64,000 nucleotides of DNA from Flavobacterium celericrescens (GCF_011392075.1 NZ_JAAJBV010000002.1:1-64000), one strand, 5' to 3'; shown: positions 1 to 10,053, numbered from the stretch's first letter. Notes: generated by a model from the sequence alone, not told the origin. Numbers and translations are program-made.

Positions 1-47
1 ATGTCTTTGATGAAATTCTCTGCTGTTTTTTTCTTAGGTGTTTTCAT
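1..47 (-). CDS. Partial CDS, possible IS3-like OrfA N-terminus
   Basis: An ATG at 47 (minus strand) opens a frame of 15 complete codons, MKTPKKKTAENFIKD, that continues off the left edge. The basic start and the AENFIKDI-like segment recall OrfA of IS3-family transposases, whose helix-turn-helix region would follow. The visible piece is too short for firm assignment; a chance ORF is possible. Confidence 0.35.
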   Translation of the reverse strand, partial: MKTPKKKTAENFIKD

Positions 48-127
48 ACTATTTCAAAGTTAATAATTTTTGAAAACACTCTCTTAGTTTTGAACTAAAT
101 CAGTCCACTTTTTGCTGACGATTTACA
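1..127 (-). mobile_element. Right end of a probable IS3-family insertion sequence (partial)
   Basis: Only the edge of the element is in the window. On the minus strand a short leader beginning TGTAAATCG and containing AAAAGTGGACTG, a string resembling IS3-family terminal sequences, precedes an ATG opening a reading frame that leaves the window. That frame begins MKTPKKKTAENFIKD, which resembles the start of IS3-type OrfA proteins of Bacteroidota as I remember them. The 127 boundary is inferred from the position of the TG; the other end and any target duplication lie outside the window. Confidence 0.42.
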
Positions 128-370
128 CTCAAAATTTTCTAGTGAACTTACTTCTTTTTGAATTTCAATATTTACTTTATTGTCTTTAGAATATTCGTCA
201 AATAGTGTGTTGTAAAAACTTGTCTGGTCAAATATTTTTTTTAAAACTTCATGCAAAAGCAATTTATCTTCTTGAAGACAAATTGCTAATGCTCTTGTTA
301 AATCGTTTTCTAATTTGTATCCTTTATCTTCTTTGGAATAGGAACTAAAAATGTTCAGATGTTTATTCAT
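95..370 (-). CDS. Last gene of the restriction operon, probably truncated by the IS
   Basis: This 91-codon frame starts 6 bp after the Res stop codon, so it belongs to the same operon. Its first 80 or so residues contain a plausible helical segment (LENDLTRALAICLQ) typical of the N-terminus of a longer protein. The last ten codons (ending SSAKSGLI) appear to be read from the inserted element, so the native C-terminus is missing. I do not recognise the family. The product may be a nonfunctional remnant. Confidence 0.55.
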   Translation of the reverse strand: MNKHLNIFSSYSKEDKGYKLENDLTRALAICLQEDKLLLHEVLKKIFDQTSFYNTLFDEYSKDNKVNIEIQKEVSSLENFECKSSAKSGLI

Positions 371-376
371 TAAAAA

Positions 377-3298
377 TTATATACCAGAGTTAGTAATATC
401 TGTTGCTACATCGTAATCTACACCTATTTCTTCAAAGTGTTTGCGACCACATTTGATTTTATCGTTTTCAGTTGTTCTTAATTTTAATTGGTCTTTTGTG
501 GATTTAGTTTCTCTAACCATGTAGACCACATCACCGTTTTGCTTCATTATTGCCCAATCGGGATTATAACCTCCAACTGGCGTGTCTATTTTAAACCAAC
601 CTGGTAACTTGATGAAGTATTTAACATCTTTATTTTCCATTAGGTCTTTAGCAAATTTTTTCTCAATACTTGAGTCACACATTATCATATCTTGATAAAT
701 TTTATGTGATTGTTCCTTGGTAACTTCAACAACTTTATCTTTTGGATATTCTACTAATCTGTCAAAATCTCTTCTAATTTGTGACATTTCATATTGAACT
801 CCTTCTAGTCTTTCATATTTGATACCGTCAATAATTACACGATTCATCACATAACGAATTTCTTTTACAACAGAATCCATAAACTGCTGCGGATTGATTT
901 TAAATTCGTCTAATCTTTTTGATTGAATTAGAATTTGATAAATAGTATTTCTGGTTAACTCTGTTTTACCTTGAATGTATGTAAGAATATCTGGAACTAC
1001 TTTAGCTGGTTCCGCATATTTAACTTGACCTAATTGTACTAATTGTGTTGAAACCCCTTTTGAGTGAATATCTAAATCTGCTAGTTGTGTTCTAATTTGT
1101 GGAGCTTTTATTTTCTCCATTAACTTGATAGCCTTAACTGCTTCTTCGATTAAATATTCGGTACTAAATTTGACTGAGTAGATTGTTTTTGTATTAATTG
1201 CATTCCAGAATTTTTCAAACTCTGGGTCTAATAATACTTTTTCATTGAATTTTACTTTTATGCGATTGTTTTTGTTTTCAATGATTTGATTTAATTGGTA
1301 TTTTTCAACTGCTTTAATTACCTCTTTTAATGGAACTTCTTTAAGTTCTTCGGGTAAATTAATGGTGTAATTTTCTACAGCTTCATTAAATTCTTTATTA
1401 ATAAATCCATCTTCAGCTATCCATTTATTGTCTTTAAGATGGTCCCAAATAATTTCAGATTCTTTTTCAGCAACTTTAAGAGATTTATCCTCTTTTGTAT
1501 ATTTAATACCTATGAATGCTTCTATTGGCAATCTACCAAATACAAAACCACAATCTTCTTCAAATTCTTTTTGTAATGAAGCTGCGAAATCTTCATAACT
1601 TTCATTTGCTATTACTACTAAATTATTTATGTTTTTATCAAAAATTCTTTCCCCTTTTTGATTAACTGGTAAACGTAAACCACGTCCAATCTCTTGACGT
1701 TTTTTAAGACCCGATTTAGTATCGTTTAAAGTACAAATTTGGAATACATTTGGATTATCCCAACCTTCTCTTAAAGCAGAGTGAGAGAAAATGAATTTTA
1801 ATGGTTCCTCTAGTGATAATAATTTCTCCTTATCACGCATGATTAATGAATACGTATCTTCATCATCTGCTTGAGAACCACTTGTATTTTTTTCGTTTCC
1901 TTTTTTGTCTTTAGAGAAATAACCATTGTGTACTTTATCTACAGGAAGAATATCCAAGAACATTGTAAACTCTTGTGCGACTTCTTTATATATTTCTTCA
2001 AACCAAATACCATATTGTCCTAACTCAAAACCTGTATCCGTATGAATACGATAATTTTCTACCTTATCTAAAAAGAATAACGATAAAACTTTAATTCCAA
2101 GATCTTTAACTTGAAGCTCTTTTTCGAAATGATTTTTGATTGTTGCTCGAATTTGTTCTTTAATTATGTCTTTTTTAACACCTCCATTTTCTTGACCAAT
2201 TCCTAAGCGTAAACCATTTGAGAATTTTACAAATTCCATACCTGGTCTTGAATTGATTTCAGTAATTTGGAAACCATTACGATATATTTCTCTTTCTTCT
2301 GATTCTATGAATAAATCCTTATCCTGAGTTAATGTTTTTTTAACTTCAACTGGACCTTCTTTTGTTTGTTTATGAAATGATACATTACAAGTAATCTTGC
2401 CTTTATTGTTTGTAATGCTATTTACTTTTACAAAGGCATTGTTTGCGTCGTTTTCTCCTAAAACCGAAGCAACCGATATCTTTTTTACTAACCCTTTTTG
2501 GAAAGCTTGAACAGGGTCTAAACTATATAATAAGTTATACTTGTCTTTGTGAGTAGCTGAATAACGAAGTGTGCATAAAGGATTTAAATTATTGATTGCC
2601 TCTTTTGCTTTAACACTCTCCATATTTTGAGGTTCATCCAAAATAACAATTGGATTTGTTGCTTGGATAAATTCAATAGGAGCTCTACCGGACATTCTAT
2701 CATTCGGTATGTGAATTACATTGTTTGTTGCTTTGTTGAATGAATCGATATTAATAATCATTAATTGTAGTTCATTGCCAATTGCAAAGTTTCTTAATTC
2801 ATTTACTCTCTTACTATCATATACAAAATGATTGAAAGGAACACGATTATAAAGATTAAGAAAATCTTCTTTTAAGGTTTTAATAGATTGTAATACTCCC
2901 TCACGAATAGCAATAGAAGGTACTACAATAATGAATTTCTTGAAACCATACTTTGCTTGTAATTCAAAAACTGTACGCAGGTAAACATAGGTTTTACCTG
3001 TACCTGTTTCCATTTCAATTGAAAAGTTTTTTCCTTTTGATTGCGGTGTATATTTTTGAAAAATATTATTGTATTTCTGAATTTCGTTGATATTATCGAT
3101 AATTGAATTATCATCAATGATAATTTGATTACCAATACCTAATTCGTTTTGTACTTGGTTTGCAAAAATACCTTTACCCTGAGTCCCTAATTGTATTTCA
3201 AAGTCCCCTTTATTTAAAGGTTGTCCTTTAAAAGTGTCAACTACCGCTTTAATTGCTTCTAGTTGATATGATTGTTTATGGTCGAATTTTAGTTTCAT
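377..3298 (-). CDS. Type III restriction endonuclease Res subunit (helicase-nuclease)
   Basis: A 973-residue superfamily 2 helicase of the type III Res family. The Walker A motif METGTGKTY is near residue 100, the DEAH-like box VILDEPQ (here DEPQ, common in Res) near 220, SATHKDKY near 250, and the HSALREGWDNPN and GRGLRLPV motifs lie in the second RecA domain. The C-terminus carries a PD-(D/E)XK-like segment (NPDWAIM ... VRETKST), expected to cut DNA. Res normally works with Mod, translocating from unmethylated sites. The ATG at 3298 is preferred to an upstream TTG at 3310; the gene overlaps or abuts the preceding stop at 3300. The length is typical for the family. Confidence 0.92.
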   Translation of the reverse strand: MKLKFDHKQSYQLEAIKAVVDTFKGQPLNKGDFEIQLGTQGKGIFANQVQNELGIGNQIIIDDNSIIDNINEIQKYNNIFQKYTPQSKGKNFSIEMETGTGKTYVYLRTVFELQAKYGFKKFIIVVPSIAIREGVLQSIKTLKEDFLNLYNRVPFNHFVYDSKRVNELRNFAIGNELQLMIINIDSFNKATNNVIHIPNDRMSGRAPIEFIQATNPIVILDEPQNMESVKAKEAINNLNPLCTLRYSATHKDKYNLLYSLDPVQAFQKGLVKKISVASVLGENDANNAFVKVNSITNNKGKITCNVSFHKQTKEGPVEVKKTLTQDKDLFIESEEREIYRNGFQITEINSRPGMEFVKFSNGLRLGIGQENGGVKKDIIKEQIRATIKNHFEKELQVKDLGIKVLSLFFLDKVENYRIHTDTGFELGQYGIWFEEIYKEVAQEFTMFLDILPVDKVHNGYFSKDKKGNEKNTSGSQADDEDTYSLIMRDKEKLLSLEEPLKFIFSHSALREGWDNPNVFQICTLNDTKSGLKKRQEIGRGLRLPVNQKGERIFDKNINNLVVIANESYEDFAASLQKEFEEDCGFVFGRLPIEAFIGIKYTKEDKSLKVAEKESEIIWDHLKDNKWIAEDGFINKEFNEAVENYTINLPEELKEVPLKEVIKAVEKYQLNQIIENKNNRIKVKFNEKVLLDPEFEKFWNAINTKTIYSVKFSTEYLIEEAVKAIKLMEKIKAPQIRTQLADLDIHSKGVSTQLVQLGQVKYAEPAKVVPDILTYIQGKTELTRNTIYQILIQSKRLDEFKINPQQFMDSVVKEIRYVMNRVIIDGIKYERLEGVQYEMSQIRRDFDRLVEYPKDKVVEVTKEQSHKIYQDMIMCDSSIEKKFAKDLMENKDVKYFIKLPGWFKIDTPVGGYNPDWAIMKQNGDVVYMVRETKSTKDQLKLRTTENDKIKCGRKHFEEIGVDYDVATDITNSGI

Positions 3299-3299
3299 C

Positions 3300-4010
3300 T
3301 TAATACCCAATTGATTTTAAAAATTCAATAAACTTGTTGGTATCCAAAGTATTCATATATTCAAGTACTCGATAATTACCTGGCTCTATTGCAAAACCAT
3401 CCCATGCATTTAAATGAGTATTAAAACCATCATTTAGAATCATTTCCCAAGTTGAAGAACCAACAAGACTAAATTTTATAATTTCACTTGTCAAAATATC
3501 TTTTTTTTGTGTTTCAAATAAAACACCACAATAAAAATTTTTCTGAATTTCACCTGGTTTGATAGAATTACTATAGGGTCCAATATTTTTAAAATTATTA
3601 AATTTTGAACAAATACCAAACTTTACTCCATTTCTTATAAAAGATGATCTAACCTCTATTGTTTCTCCTTTTTTTAGAACAATATCAATTTGATTTTTGG
3701 CGTCATTACATATAGTTAAAGAAGCTATATTTCCTAATTCTTCATTAATGTATTGTAACCAAGCTTTTTCTGATAACAATCCTCCAAATGAATCTTTTAA
3801 TTTTAATTCATCATCTCTTGTTATCGCTGAATCACTTGCAGCTCCAGAGTTCACTAATCCAGCTAATTTTTTTGCTTCATTTAATATGTTAATGTATTCT
3901 TCAGACCCTTTAATTAATTCAACATCTACTACATTAAATTCTATGTCTAAATAACTATTATTTACAGGTACTTGACATTTAATTGTGTTTCTTGACAATT
4001 TCATATTCAT
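3300..4010 (-). CDS. Unknown operon protein, weak nuclease-like signature
   Basis: This 236-residue protein sits between Mod2 and Res with a 6-bp gap upstream and its stop touching the Res start, so it is co-transcribed. I do not recognise a named family. A segment NQIDIVLKKGETIEVRSS has a D...ExR arrangement that could be a degenerate PD-(D/E)XK core; this is inference only. It has no signal peptide or membrane segment. It may be an accessory specificity or nuclease subunit of the restriction system. Confidence 0.8.
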   Translation of the reverse strand: MNMKLSRNTIKCQVPVNNSYLDIEFNVVDVELIKGSEEYINILNEAKKLAGLVNSGAASDSAITRDDELKLKDSFGGLLSEKAWLQYINEELGNIASLTICNDAKNQIDIVLKKGETIEVRSSFIRNGVKFGICSKFNNFKNIGPYSNSIKPGEIQKNFYCGVLFETQKKDILTSEIIKFSLVGSSTWEMILNDGFNTHLNAWDGFAIEPGNYRVLEYMNTLDTNKFIEFLKSIGY

Positions 4011-4016
4011 TATTCT

Positions 4017-5930
4017 TTAAACTGTTCTAAAATCTTCTATATTATGTGACTTTAAAATTTGAACAGCATTAGTTTTTAAATCATCTTTTTGATTAAAACC
4101 AGAATCTAATACAATTACTCTAGCTGGGTCCAATTTTGCAATTTCTTTAATCACTTCAACATTTAAACTATCATCTAAACATATTAATAATGAATTGTTC
4201 TCTATTGAATACACGTCTTTATTTGCAAGTTTTAACAAATCAATTTTTACTGACAATTTAAAACCAGATTTAAGAATTAATTCAGTTAATATATCTTCTT
4301 TTGAACTATTTAAATCAATGTGAAAAAGACCATTTTCTAATTCATTCTCTAATTTCATGTTTTCAGTATTTCCATCCCAAATTTTGAAATTTGATTTATC
4401 TAGTTTGAATGATTTAAAACCTAAATCTAAGTTTGTATCGTTCGACTCAACTTCAAATTTTATTTTATTAATTTCTTCTTGTTTTTTAGATTCAATTGTG
4501 TTTCTATAATAATTCAAAGCTTTTTTAATTCTATCTCTGCCAATATCCGCGATTGTTTTATAACCTTTTTTAAAAGCTTCAGATTTTTCATTACATAATT
4601 CTGGTAGTTGAATCATAATAAATTTTCTATTACCATTTGTAATATGATTTAAATCTAATACAGCATGAGCAGTAGAACATGAACCACCAAAAAAATCTAA
4701 AATAATATCATTATCATTATCAGAAGTTGCAAAAGACATTAAATGTTTTAAGAGTTCTATTGGCTTTGGATTATTAAATAAATTTGCTGTTCCAAGTGTA
4801 TTTGTTAATAAAGCCTTACCTTTACTATTAGTTGCTTCATTAATTATCATTGATCTAGGAACTTTCATTTTTTCATCACCATCTTTATCTTTAGCATATA
4901 TTTTATATTCAACTTTCCAATTTCCTTTAGTATCTTTTTCAATTAATACTTTATTTTCAGATAAAGCTTTTAAAAAAGAATTTTGTTCCCACTTCCATTC
5001 ATCAAATAACTTGGTACCATCAGGACAATCAATTTCATATTGTAAACCTGGTCTAGGATCATCGGGACGCATCCTTAAGAATGATTTAGTTTGATAAGCT
5101 CCTAATTCATTAAAATGTTCATCTCTATACTTATATTTTTTTAAATCATCATCATCTAAAGGTAATCTTAACTTATCAATATAGTTTAGGTTCTTAGCAT
5201 AGCATAATATGTACTCGTGATCTATTGCAAAATATTTAGAATCATTGCCACCACCACCATGCCTTTTCCAAATTATCTCTTGCAAATAATTTTCTTCACC
5301 AAAGATTTCATTACAAATTGATCGTAAATTATGAATTTCATTATCATCAATTGAAATACAAATTATTCCGTCTTTCTTTAATAAATTTCTTGCTAAAAAT
5401 AATCTAGAATACATCATATTAGCCCAATTTGAGTGATACCTACCAGTTGTTTCTGAATTGGTTGAAAATTTTATACCTTCTTCATTCACTTGACCAGTAT
5501 ATGCTAAATATGTGTTTAAATTTTCTTGAAATCTATCTGGATAAATGAATTCACCCCCCGTGTTATAAGGTGGGTCTATATAAATCATTTTTATTTTACC
5601 ATAATATGATTTTTGAAGTAGTTTCAATACTTCTAAATTATCACCTTCAATGAAAATATTTTCAGTTGTATCCCAATTAACACTTTCTTCTTTGCAAGGT
5701 TTTAAGGTTCCAATGCTTGGTTCTTGAATTACTTTAAAGCAATCTTTTTTACCTGGCCATTGCAACCCGAAACGTTCTTCAGAATCTGATACATCTTCAC
5801 CTAAAGTTAGTTTTAGTTTTTCGAAATCTATTTTATCTTCTGAAAATACTTGAGGCATGATAGCTTTTAATTGCTTTTTTAAATCCTCAGTTATTTCAAG
5901 TGATTTTAAGTTTACTTTTTCAACTTCCAT
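4017..5930 (-). CDS. Type III-style adenine DNA methyltransferase, second copy (Mod2)
   Basis: A 637-residue beta-class N6-adenine methyltransferase. The catalytic motif DPPYNTG is near residue 120 and the SAM-binding motif DFFGGSCSTAHAV near 410, in the order typical of Mod. The N-terminal ~200 and C-terminal ~110 residues are very similar to the other copy (6726-8648), whereas the central region, roughly 215-400, is unrelated. That region is where target recognition domains lie, so the two enzymes probably methylate different sequences. It starts 10 bp after the preceding gene. It is expected to protect self DNA and to guide Res. Confidence 0.92.
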   Translation of the reverse strand: MEVEKVNLKSLEITEDLKKQLKAIMPQVFSEDKIDFEKLKLTLGEDVSDSEERFGLQWPGKKDCFKVIQEPSIGTLKPCKEESVNWDTTENIFIEGDNLEVLKLLQKSYYGKIKMIYIDPPYNTGGEFIYPDRFQENLNTYLAYTGQVNEEGIKFSTNSETTGRYHSNWANMMYSRLFLARNLLKKDGIICISIDDNEIHNLRSICNEIFGEENYLQEIIWKRHGGGGNDSKYFAIDHEYILCYAKNLNYIDKLRLPLDDDDLKKYKYRDEHFNELGAYQTKSFLRMRPDDPRPGLQYEIDCPDGTKLFDEWKWEQNSFLKALSENKVLIEKDTKGNWKVEYKIYAKDKDGDEKMKVPRSMIINEATNSKGKALLTNTLGTANLFNNPKPIELLKHLMSFATSDNDNDIILDFFGGSCSTAHAVLDLNHITNGNRKFIMIQLPELCNEKSEAFKKGYKTIADIGRDRIKKALNYYRNTIESKKQEEINKIKFEVESNDTNLDLGFKSFKLDKSNFKIWDGNTENMKLENELENGLFHIDLNSSKEDILTELILKSGFKLSVKIDLLKLANKDVYSIENNSLLICLDDSLNVEVIKEIAKLDPARVIVLDSGFNQKDDLKTNAVQILKSHNIEDFRTV

Positions 5931-5940
5931 TATCTATATG

Positions 5941-6723
5941 TTATTCTTTTAAAAAATCTTCTATTGAGAATATTCCTAAATCAATTATTTTAAATTCATT
6001 TGTATCAATAGGAATATTAAAAACTTTCACTTTTGAAACATCATCATTGAAAGGAAACTTTGTTCTTTGATTATATAAAATATTAAATTCAATATTTGCT
6101 CTTTTACAAACTTTCCAAACTAGAATAAAATTATTATAATCGTCAGAATATGGCTCCCATTTATTTAAATCAATATACGAACGTTTTAATTCATAAATTT
6201 TAATGATATTATCACTTAAATCATATTTTATCAAATCAAAATCAGATACCTTTAAATCACTACCCAAACTAACTCTTTGCCATTTGTGATAAGCATTTGA
6301 TGTTTTATCATTTAAATATTTTCCTGTAGAAATATTTTCCTTTATTGGCAATAAAAATTCTTTAAAAATTTGGTGTAAATCTTTTAAATTAATTTTTGTC
6401 AAATTAGTTGGATTGTTAACATAATCAACAATAAAGACTTCCTCAAGCTCTTCAATATCCTTATCAAACCTCAATAAAACTAAAGGAATAGATGTTCTTT
6501 TGTGAATTTCTTTTAATGGTTTCCATAATTTTTTTTCTTCATCTAACAACTTCTTTGTTTCAATTAAATTAGAAGAAGTACCTGATAAGCCAATAAGTAA
6601 CTTAGGCTCACAATTTTTATCACCATAAATAATTTGCCATTGGTTTTCACAAACAAAAGAGAAATGATTAATAGAATTAATATTTAAATAATCATATAGG
6701 GCATTACCATTGTAATAATTCAT
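5941..6723 (-). CDS. Putative PD-(D/E)XK nuclease-like protein between the two Mod genes
   Basis: A 260-residue soluble protein starting 2 bp after the Mod1 stop. Residues around 160-185 contain SDFDLIKYD followed by IKIYELKRS, matching the spacing of a D...(E)xK nuclease core with predicted beta strands. The N-terminal half (NENQWQIIYGDKN-like region) is unrecognised. It could be a restriction nuclease, a Shedu-like or DUF4391-like accessory protein, or a catalytically inactive specificity factor; the family assignment is uncertain. Its position inside the operon makes a role with the methyltransferases likely. Confidence 0.75.
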   Translation of the reverse strand: MNYYNGNALYDYLNINSINHFSFVCENQWQIIYGDKNCEPKLLIGLSGTSSNLIETKKLLDEEKKLWKPLKEIHKRTSIPLVLLRFDKDIEELEEVFIVDYVNNPTNLTKINLKDLHQIFKEFLLPIKENISTGKYLNDKTSNAYHKWQRVSLGSDLKVSDFDLIKYDLSDNIIKIYELKRSYIDLNKWEPYSDDYNNFILVWKVCKRANIEFNILYNQRTKFPFNDDVSKVKVFNIPIDTNEFKIIDLGIFSIEDFLKE

Positions 6724-6725
6724 AT

Positions 6726-8648
6726 CTAAATTGTTTTAAAATCTTCAACCCCAAATGATTTTAATATTTGAGCTGCATTTGCCTTTAATTCATCTTTTTG
6801 ATAGAAACCTGAATCTAAAAAGACCACTCTTGCTGGTTCTAACACTGCAATTTCTTTTATTACTTCATCATTTAAATTATCGTCTAAACAAATGATTAAA
6901 CTGTCGTTTTCTATAGAAAAAACTTCTTTGTTTGCTAAAACTTTTGAATCTATTTTTACTGTTAATTCAAAACCAGATTTAAGAAATATTTCTGTTAAGA
7001 TGTCTTCTTTAGAACTATTTATATCTATATGGAACAAGGCTTTTTCCAATTGATTTTGAAGTGTTTCATTTTCAGTATTTCCTTCCCAAGTTTTGAAATT
7101 TGAGCGATCGAGTTTGTAAATTTTCAAACCTAAATCAGAGGAAGACGATTCTTTATAGTTATCTGTGATTCGTTTAATTCTTTCAACACTTAAATTTGAT
7201 ATAGAATTTATTTTACTGGTTTCGCCAGTATTTGAAATAGGCTCTGGAAGCTGAATCATAATAAATTTTATATTTTTAGAATATTTATTATTAAGCTCAA
7301 TAACTGCGTGAGCAGTTGTGGAAGACCCTGCAAAAAAATCAAGCACTATATCTCCATTTTCTACTAAAGGATTAATGATGTCACTTACAAATAAATAAGG
7401 CTTAGGATTATCAAATGAAAGTTTAATTCTTTTAAATAATTCATCATCACTCCCTCCATATTCTAAAATACTCGGAATATTTTCTTCCATATTTTCCTTT
7501 AGAAAATATTTTCGTTCAGGTTGTTTGGTTTCATCATCCCCAAATAAAATTAAATCATCTTCCAAAAGTTTTTTCATAGTTGAAGAAGGATTTCTCCATC
7601 CACGATCAGGAAAAGGGCATGGTTTATTTGTAATTGGATGAATCAAGGGTACAAAATAATCATCTGGAGCTTTCTTTTTATTTGGCCAAGCCATTGAAAC
7701 ACCTCTGTAAACATTTCCTTTTAGATCTATTTTTGAATATGCTTTTTCTCCTCCGCTAAAATTTTGTTTTCTAATCCAAGAACTAAATTCTTTATTTGCT
7801 TCATCTAATGGTAGCTTTTCATACAAAGATTTTGCTTTTTCTAGAATTTTTTCAGCATTTTTTTTGGGTCTTTTGAATTCTGATTTAGAAAATAAATACT
7901 CCTTATTTTTAGCAAAAATTAAAATATTTTCGTGTTGATATGAAACTCCTTTTGAATCACCTTTTGGATTTAATTTGTTCCATATTATATTACCAATAAA
8001 GTTTTCTTCACCAAATATTTCTTTACATAATTGTTCTAAATTACATACTTCATTTTCATCAATATGAATAATAAGAACACCATCATTTTTTAATAGATTT
8101 CTTGCTAAAAACAAACGTGGATACATCATGTTTAGCCAATTAGAATGAAAACGACCAGAAGTTTCCGTATTAGTGGAGAACTTTTTGCCTTCATCATTAA
8201 CTTGACCTGTGTAAGCTAAATATGTATCTAAATTTTCTTGAAATCTATCTGGGTAAATGAATTCACCTCCTGTGTTGTAAGGAGGGTCAATGTAAATCAT
8301 TTTGATTTTACTGTAATACGATTTTTGAAGTAGCTTTAAAACTTCTAGGTTATCTCCTTCAATGAAAATATTTTCAGTTGAATCCCAATTGACACTTTCT
8401 TCTTTACAAGGTTTTAATGTACCAATACTCGGTTCTTGAATTACTTTGAAACAATCTTTTTTACCAGGCCATTGCAAACCAAATCGTTCTTCAGAATCCG
8501 ATATATCTTCACCTAAAGTAAGTTTTAGTTTTTCGAAATCAATTTTGTCTTCTGAAAACACTTCTGGAAAAAGTTCTTTTAACTTGTTCTTTTTGTCTTC
8601 TGAAATATTCATTGATTTTAAGTCTAATTTGTTAATTGTTTCCGACAT
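6726..8648 (-). CDS. Type III-style adenine DNA methyltransferase, first copy (Mod1)
   Basis: A 640-residue paralogue of the Mod at 4017-5930, with DPPYNTGG near residue 120 and DFFAGSSTTAHAV near 430. The flanks match the other copy almost residue for residue (for example EERFGLQWPGKKDCFKV in both), but the centre differs completely and contains its own segment (KNAEKILEKAKSLYEKL). Its start overlaps the end of the DUF262 gene by 17 bp, indicating translational coupling. One Res gene serves two Mods, so the operon may have two specificities or use one Mod with Res and the other with the nuclease-like protein. Confidence 0.92.
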   Translation of the reverse strand: MSETINKLDLKSMNISEDKKNKLKELFPEVFSEDKIDFEKLKLTLGEDISDSEERFGLQWPGKKDCFKVIQEPSIGTLKPCKEESVNWDSTENIFIEGDNLEVLKLLQKSYYSKIKMIYIDPPYNTGGEFIYPDRFQENLDTYLAYTGQVNDEGKKFSTNTETSGRFHSNWLNMMYPRLFLARNLLKNDGVLIIHIDENEVCNLEQLCKEIFGEENFIGNIIWNKLNPKGDSKGVSYQHENILIFAKNKEYLFSKSEFKRPKKNAEKILEKAKSLYEKLPLDEANKEFSSWIRKQNFSGGEKAYSKIDLKGNVYRGVSMAWPNKKKAPDDYFVPLIHPITNKPCPFPDRGWRNPSSTMKKLLEDDLILFGDDETKQPERKYFLKENMEENIPSILEYGGSDDELFKRIKLSFDNPKPYLFVSDIINPLVENGDIVLDFFAGSSTTAHAVIELNNKYSKNIKFIMIQLPEPISNTGETSKINSISNLSVERIKRITDNYKESSSSDLGLKIYKLDRSNFKTWEGNTENETLQNQLEKALFHIDINSSKEDILTEIFLKSGFELTVKIDSKVLANKEVFSIENDSLIICLDDNLNDEVIKEIAVLEPARVVFLDSGFYQKDELKANAAQILKSFGVEDFKTI

Positions 8649-10035
8649 TGTATTCTGTATTATTCTTCTTTGCTCTATTAAAATATCTTAACACTAACTG
8701 TGCATTAGCATACTCTGTTTTTCCCCCTTTTGAGAAAGGAACAATATGATCTACTTCTGAATCTTCGATTGCTAGAATTTGTTGGCCACTCAATGCACAT
8801 ACAGGATTTTCTTCAAATAACCTTTTCTTAATACTATATGGAAAAATTCTTTGTTGATACGATTTATCACCAATGATTTCATCTAATTTTTCATACCAAA
8901 TTTTGAAGCGTTTTTTTAATATGTTTTTATCAGAAGTTTGAATTAATATTGACTCAATAAATTCTTGATTATTTGACATTAAATCTAACATTGCTTCTCT
9001 AATGTAATCTGCATGCTGTAATACTTCATTTTTTGAATAATTTACAAAACCACACATTTGGATATCAAACAATGCCATGTTTAATCGTGTTTTTATCCAA
9101 CCTCCTTTATCAGTATTTTCATCGATTGGAACATATCTTCTGAAAGCTGTCTCACCAAAAACTACTTTAACTAAGTCAACAACATGTAAAAATCTTTCTC
9201 TGTATTCTTTTTCTTTAGCTGCTGAAAAGTTTCTATTATCTCTTAATTCTTTATTACAGAATTGTTTCATACTTGGTTTATAATTCAAATATGTTTTTTC
9301 ACTTAATGCAAAGAATCTCAAAATCATACCACGATAAATCATTCTTTTCTTGTAGTTGTCTTTACTTACAAGGAAATGAAATGTTGAATCTTGTTCTAAT
9401 TCGCCTAAAAGTTTTACATAGTTACCACGATAAACCGTATTACGAATTTCATCTTCATTCAATTTGATTGAACCTGTATTTAAACGTTCAAATATTTCAA
9501 ATTTGATGTCTTCGTTTGATTCTTTCTTAATTATAATTGTATGAAGTGTTGTCTTCTTTATTTTGTTTTGTTGTTCTTTGTCTAACTGAGCAAATGTTTT
9601 TTTGTTTAATTCCTTTAACACATTTAAACCCGTTAATTTAAAATCAGTTCTATCGGGATATTTCCCACTCAAAAATGAGATAAAAGTTGTAAGTCTTTGT
9701 TGACCATCAATTACACTATAAGTTTCATTTTGTTCTTCGGCTAAATAAACAACTGGAATAGGTACATCCATTAAAACAGATTCTATTAATTTACTTGCTA
9801 TAGCTGGAGTTGCTACATATTTACGTTGGTAATCCGGTTGTAAATCAATATCACCATCTTGATGCATTGAATGGAATTCGCGAATGGAAAAATCTTTTGC
9901 TTGCCAAATAATTTTTCTATTATCTTCTTCTGATAATTCTAATTCTTCATTTGTATCAAATTCATTTTGTAAATCTAATAAATCATCATCACTCCATTCA
10001 TCGTTTTCTATATTTGAGTTTGATTTTGTATTCAT
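8632..10035 (-). CDS. DUF262 (ParB-like) and HNH endonuclease domain protein
   Basis: A 467-residue protein. The N-terminal DUF262 domain has the signature IDGQQRLTTFISFL near residue 110, a ParB/Srx-like fold with NTPase activity in GmrSD-type enzymes. The C-terminus carries an HNH motif, CALSGQQ ... EVDHIVPFSKGG ... NAQLVLRYFNRAKKN. GmrS/GmrD and related proteins are modification-dependent nucleases, so this may cut modified phage DNA or form part of the surrounding system. The ATG at 10035 is chosen over an upstream TTG at 10044. It lies 18 bp after the helicase stop and overlaps Mod1. Confidence 0.88.
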   Translation of the reverse strand: MNTKSNSNIENDEWSDDDLLDLQNEFDTNEELELSEEDNRKIIWQAKDFSIREFHSMHQDGDIDLQPDYQRKYVATPAIASKLIESVLMDVPIPVVYLAEEQNETYSVIDGQQRLTTFISFLSGKYPDRTDFKLTGLNVLKELNKKTFAQLDKEQQNKIKKTTLHTIIIKKESNEDIKFEIFERLNTGSIKLNEDEIRNTVYRGNYVKLLGELEQDSTFHFLVSKDNYKKRMIYRGMILRFFALSEKTYLNYKPSMKQFCNKELRDNRNFSAAKEKEYRERFLHVVDLVKVVFGETAFRRYVPIDENTDKGGWIKTRLNMALFDIQMCGFVNYSKNEVLQHADYIREAMLDLMSNNQEFIESILIQTSDKNILKKRFKIWYEKLDEIIGDKSYQQRIFPYSIKKRLFEENPVCALSGQQILAIEDSEVDHIVPFSKGGKTEYANAQLVLRYFNRAKKNNTEYNVGNN

Positions 10036-10053
10036 GTGTTCCAATATATTTTA

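Noticed and set aside
7858..7865. Run of eight T inside Mod1 as a phase-variation tract
   Set aside because: Too short to be convincing and the frame is intact; no longer homopolymer or tetranucleotide run is seen in either Mod.
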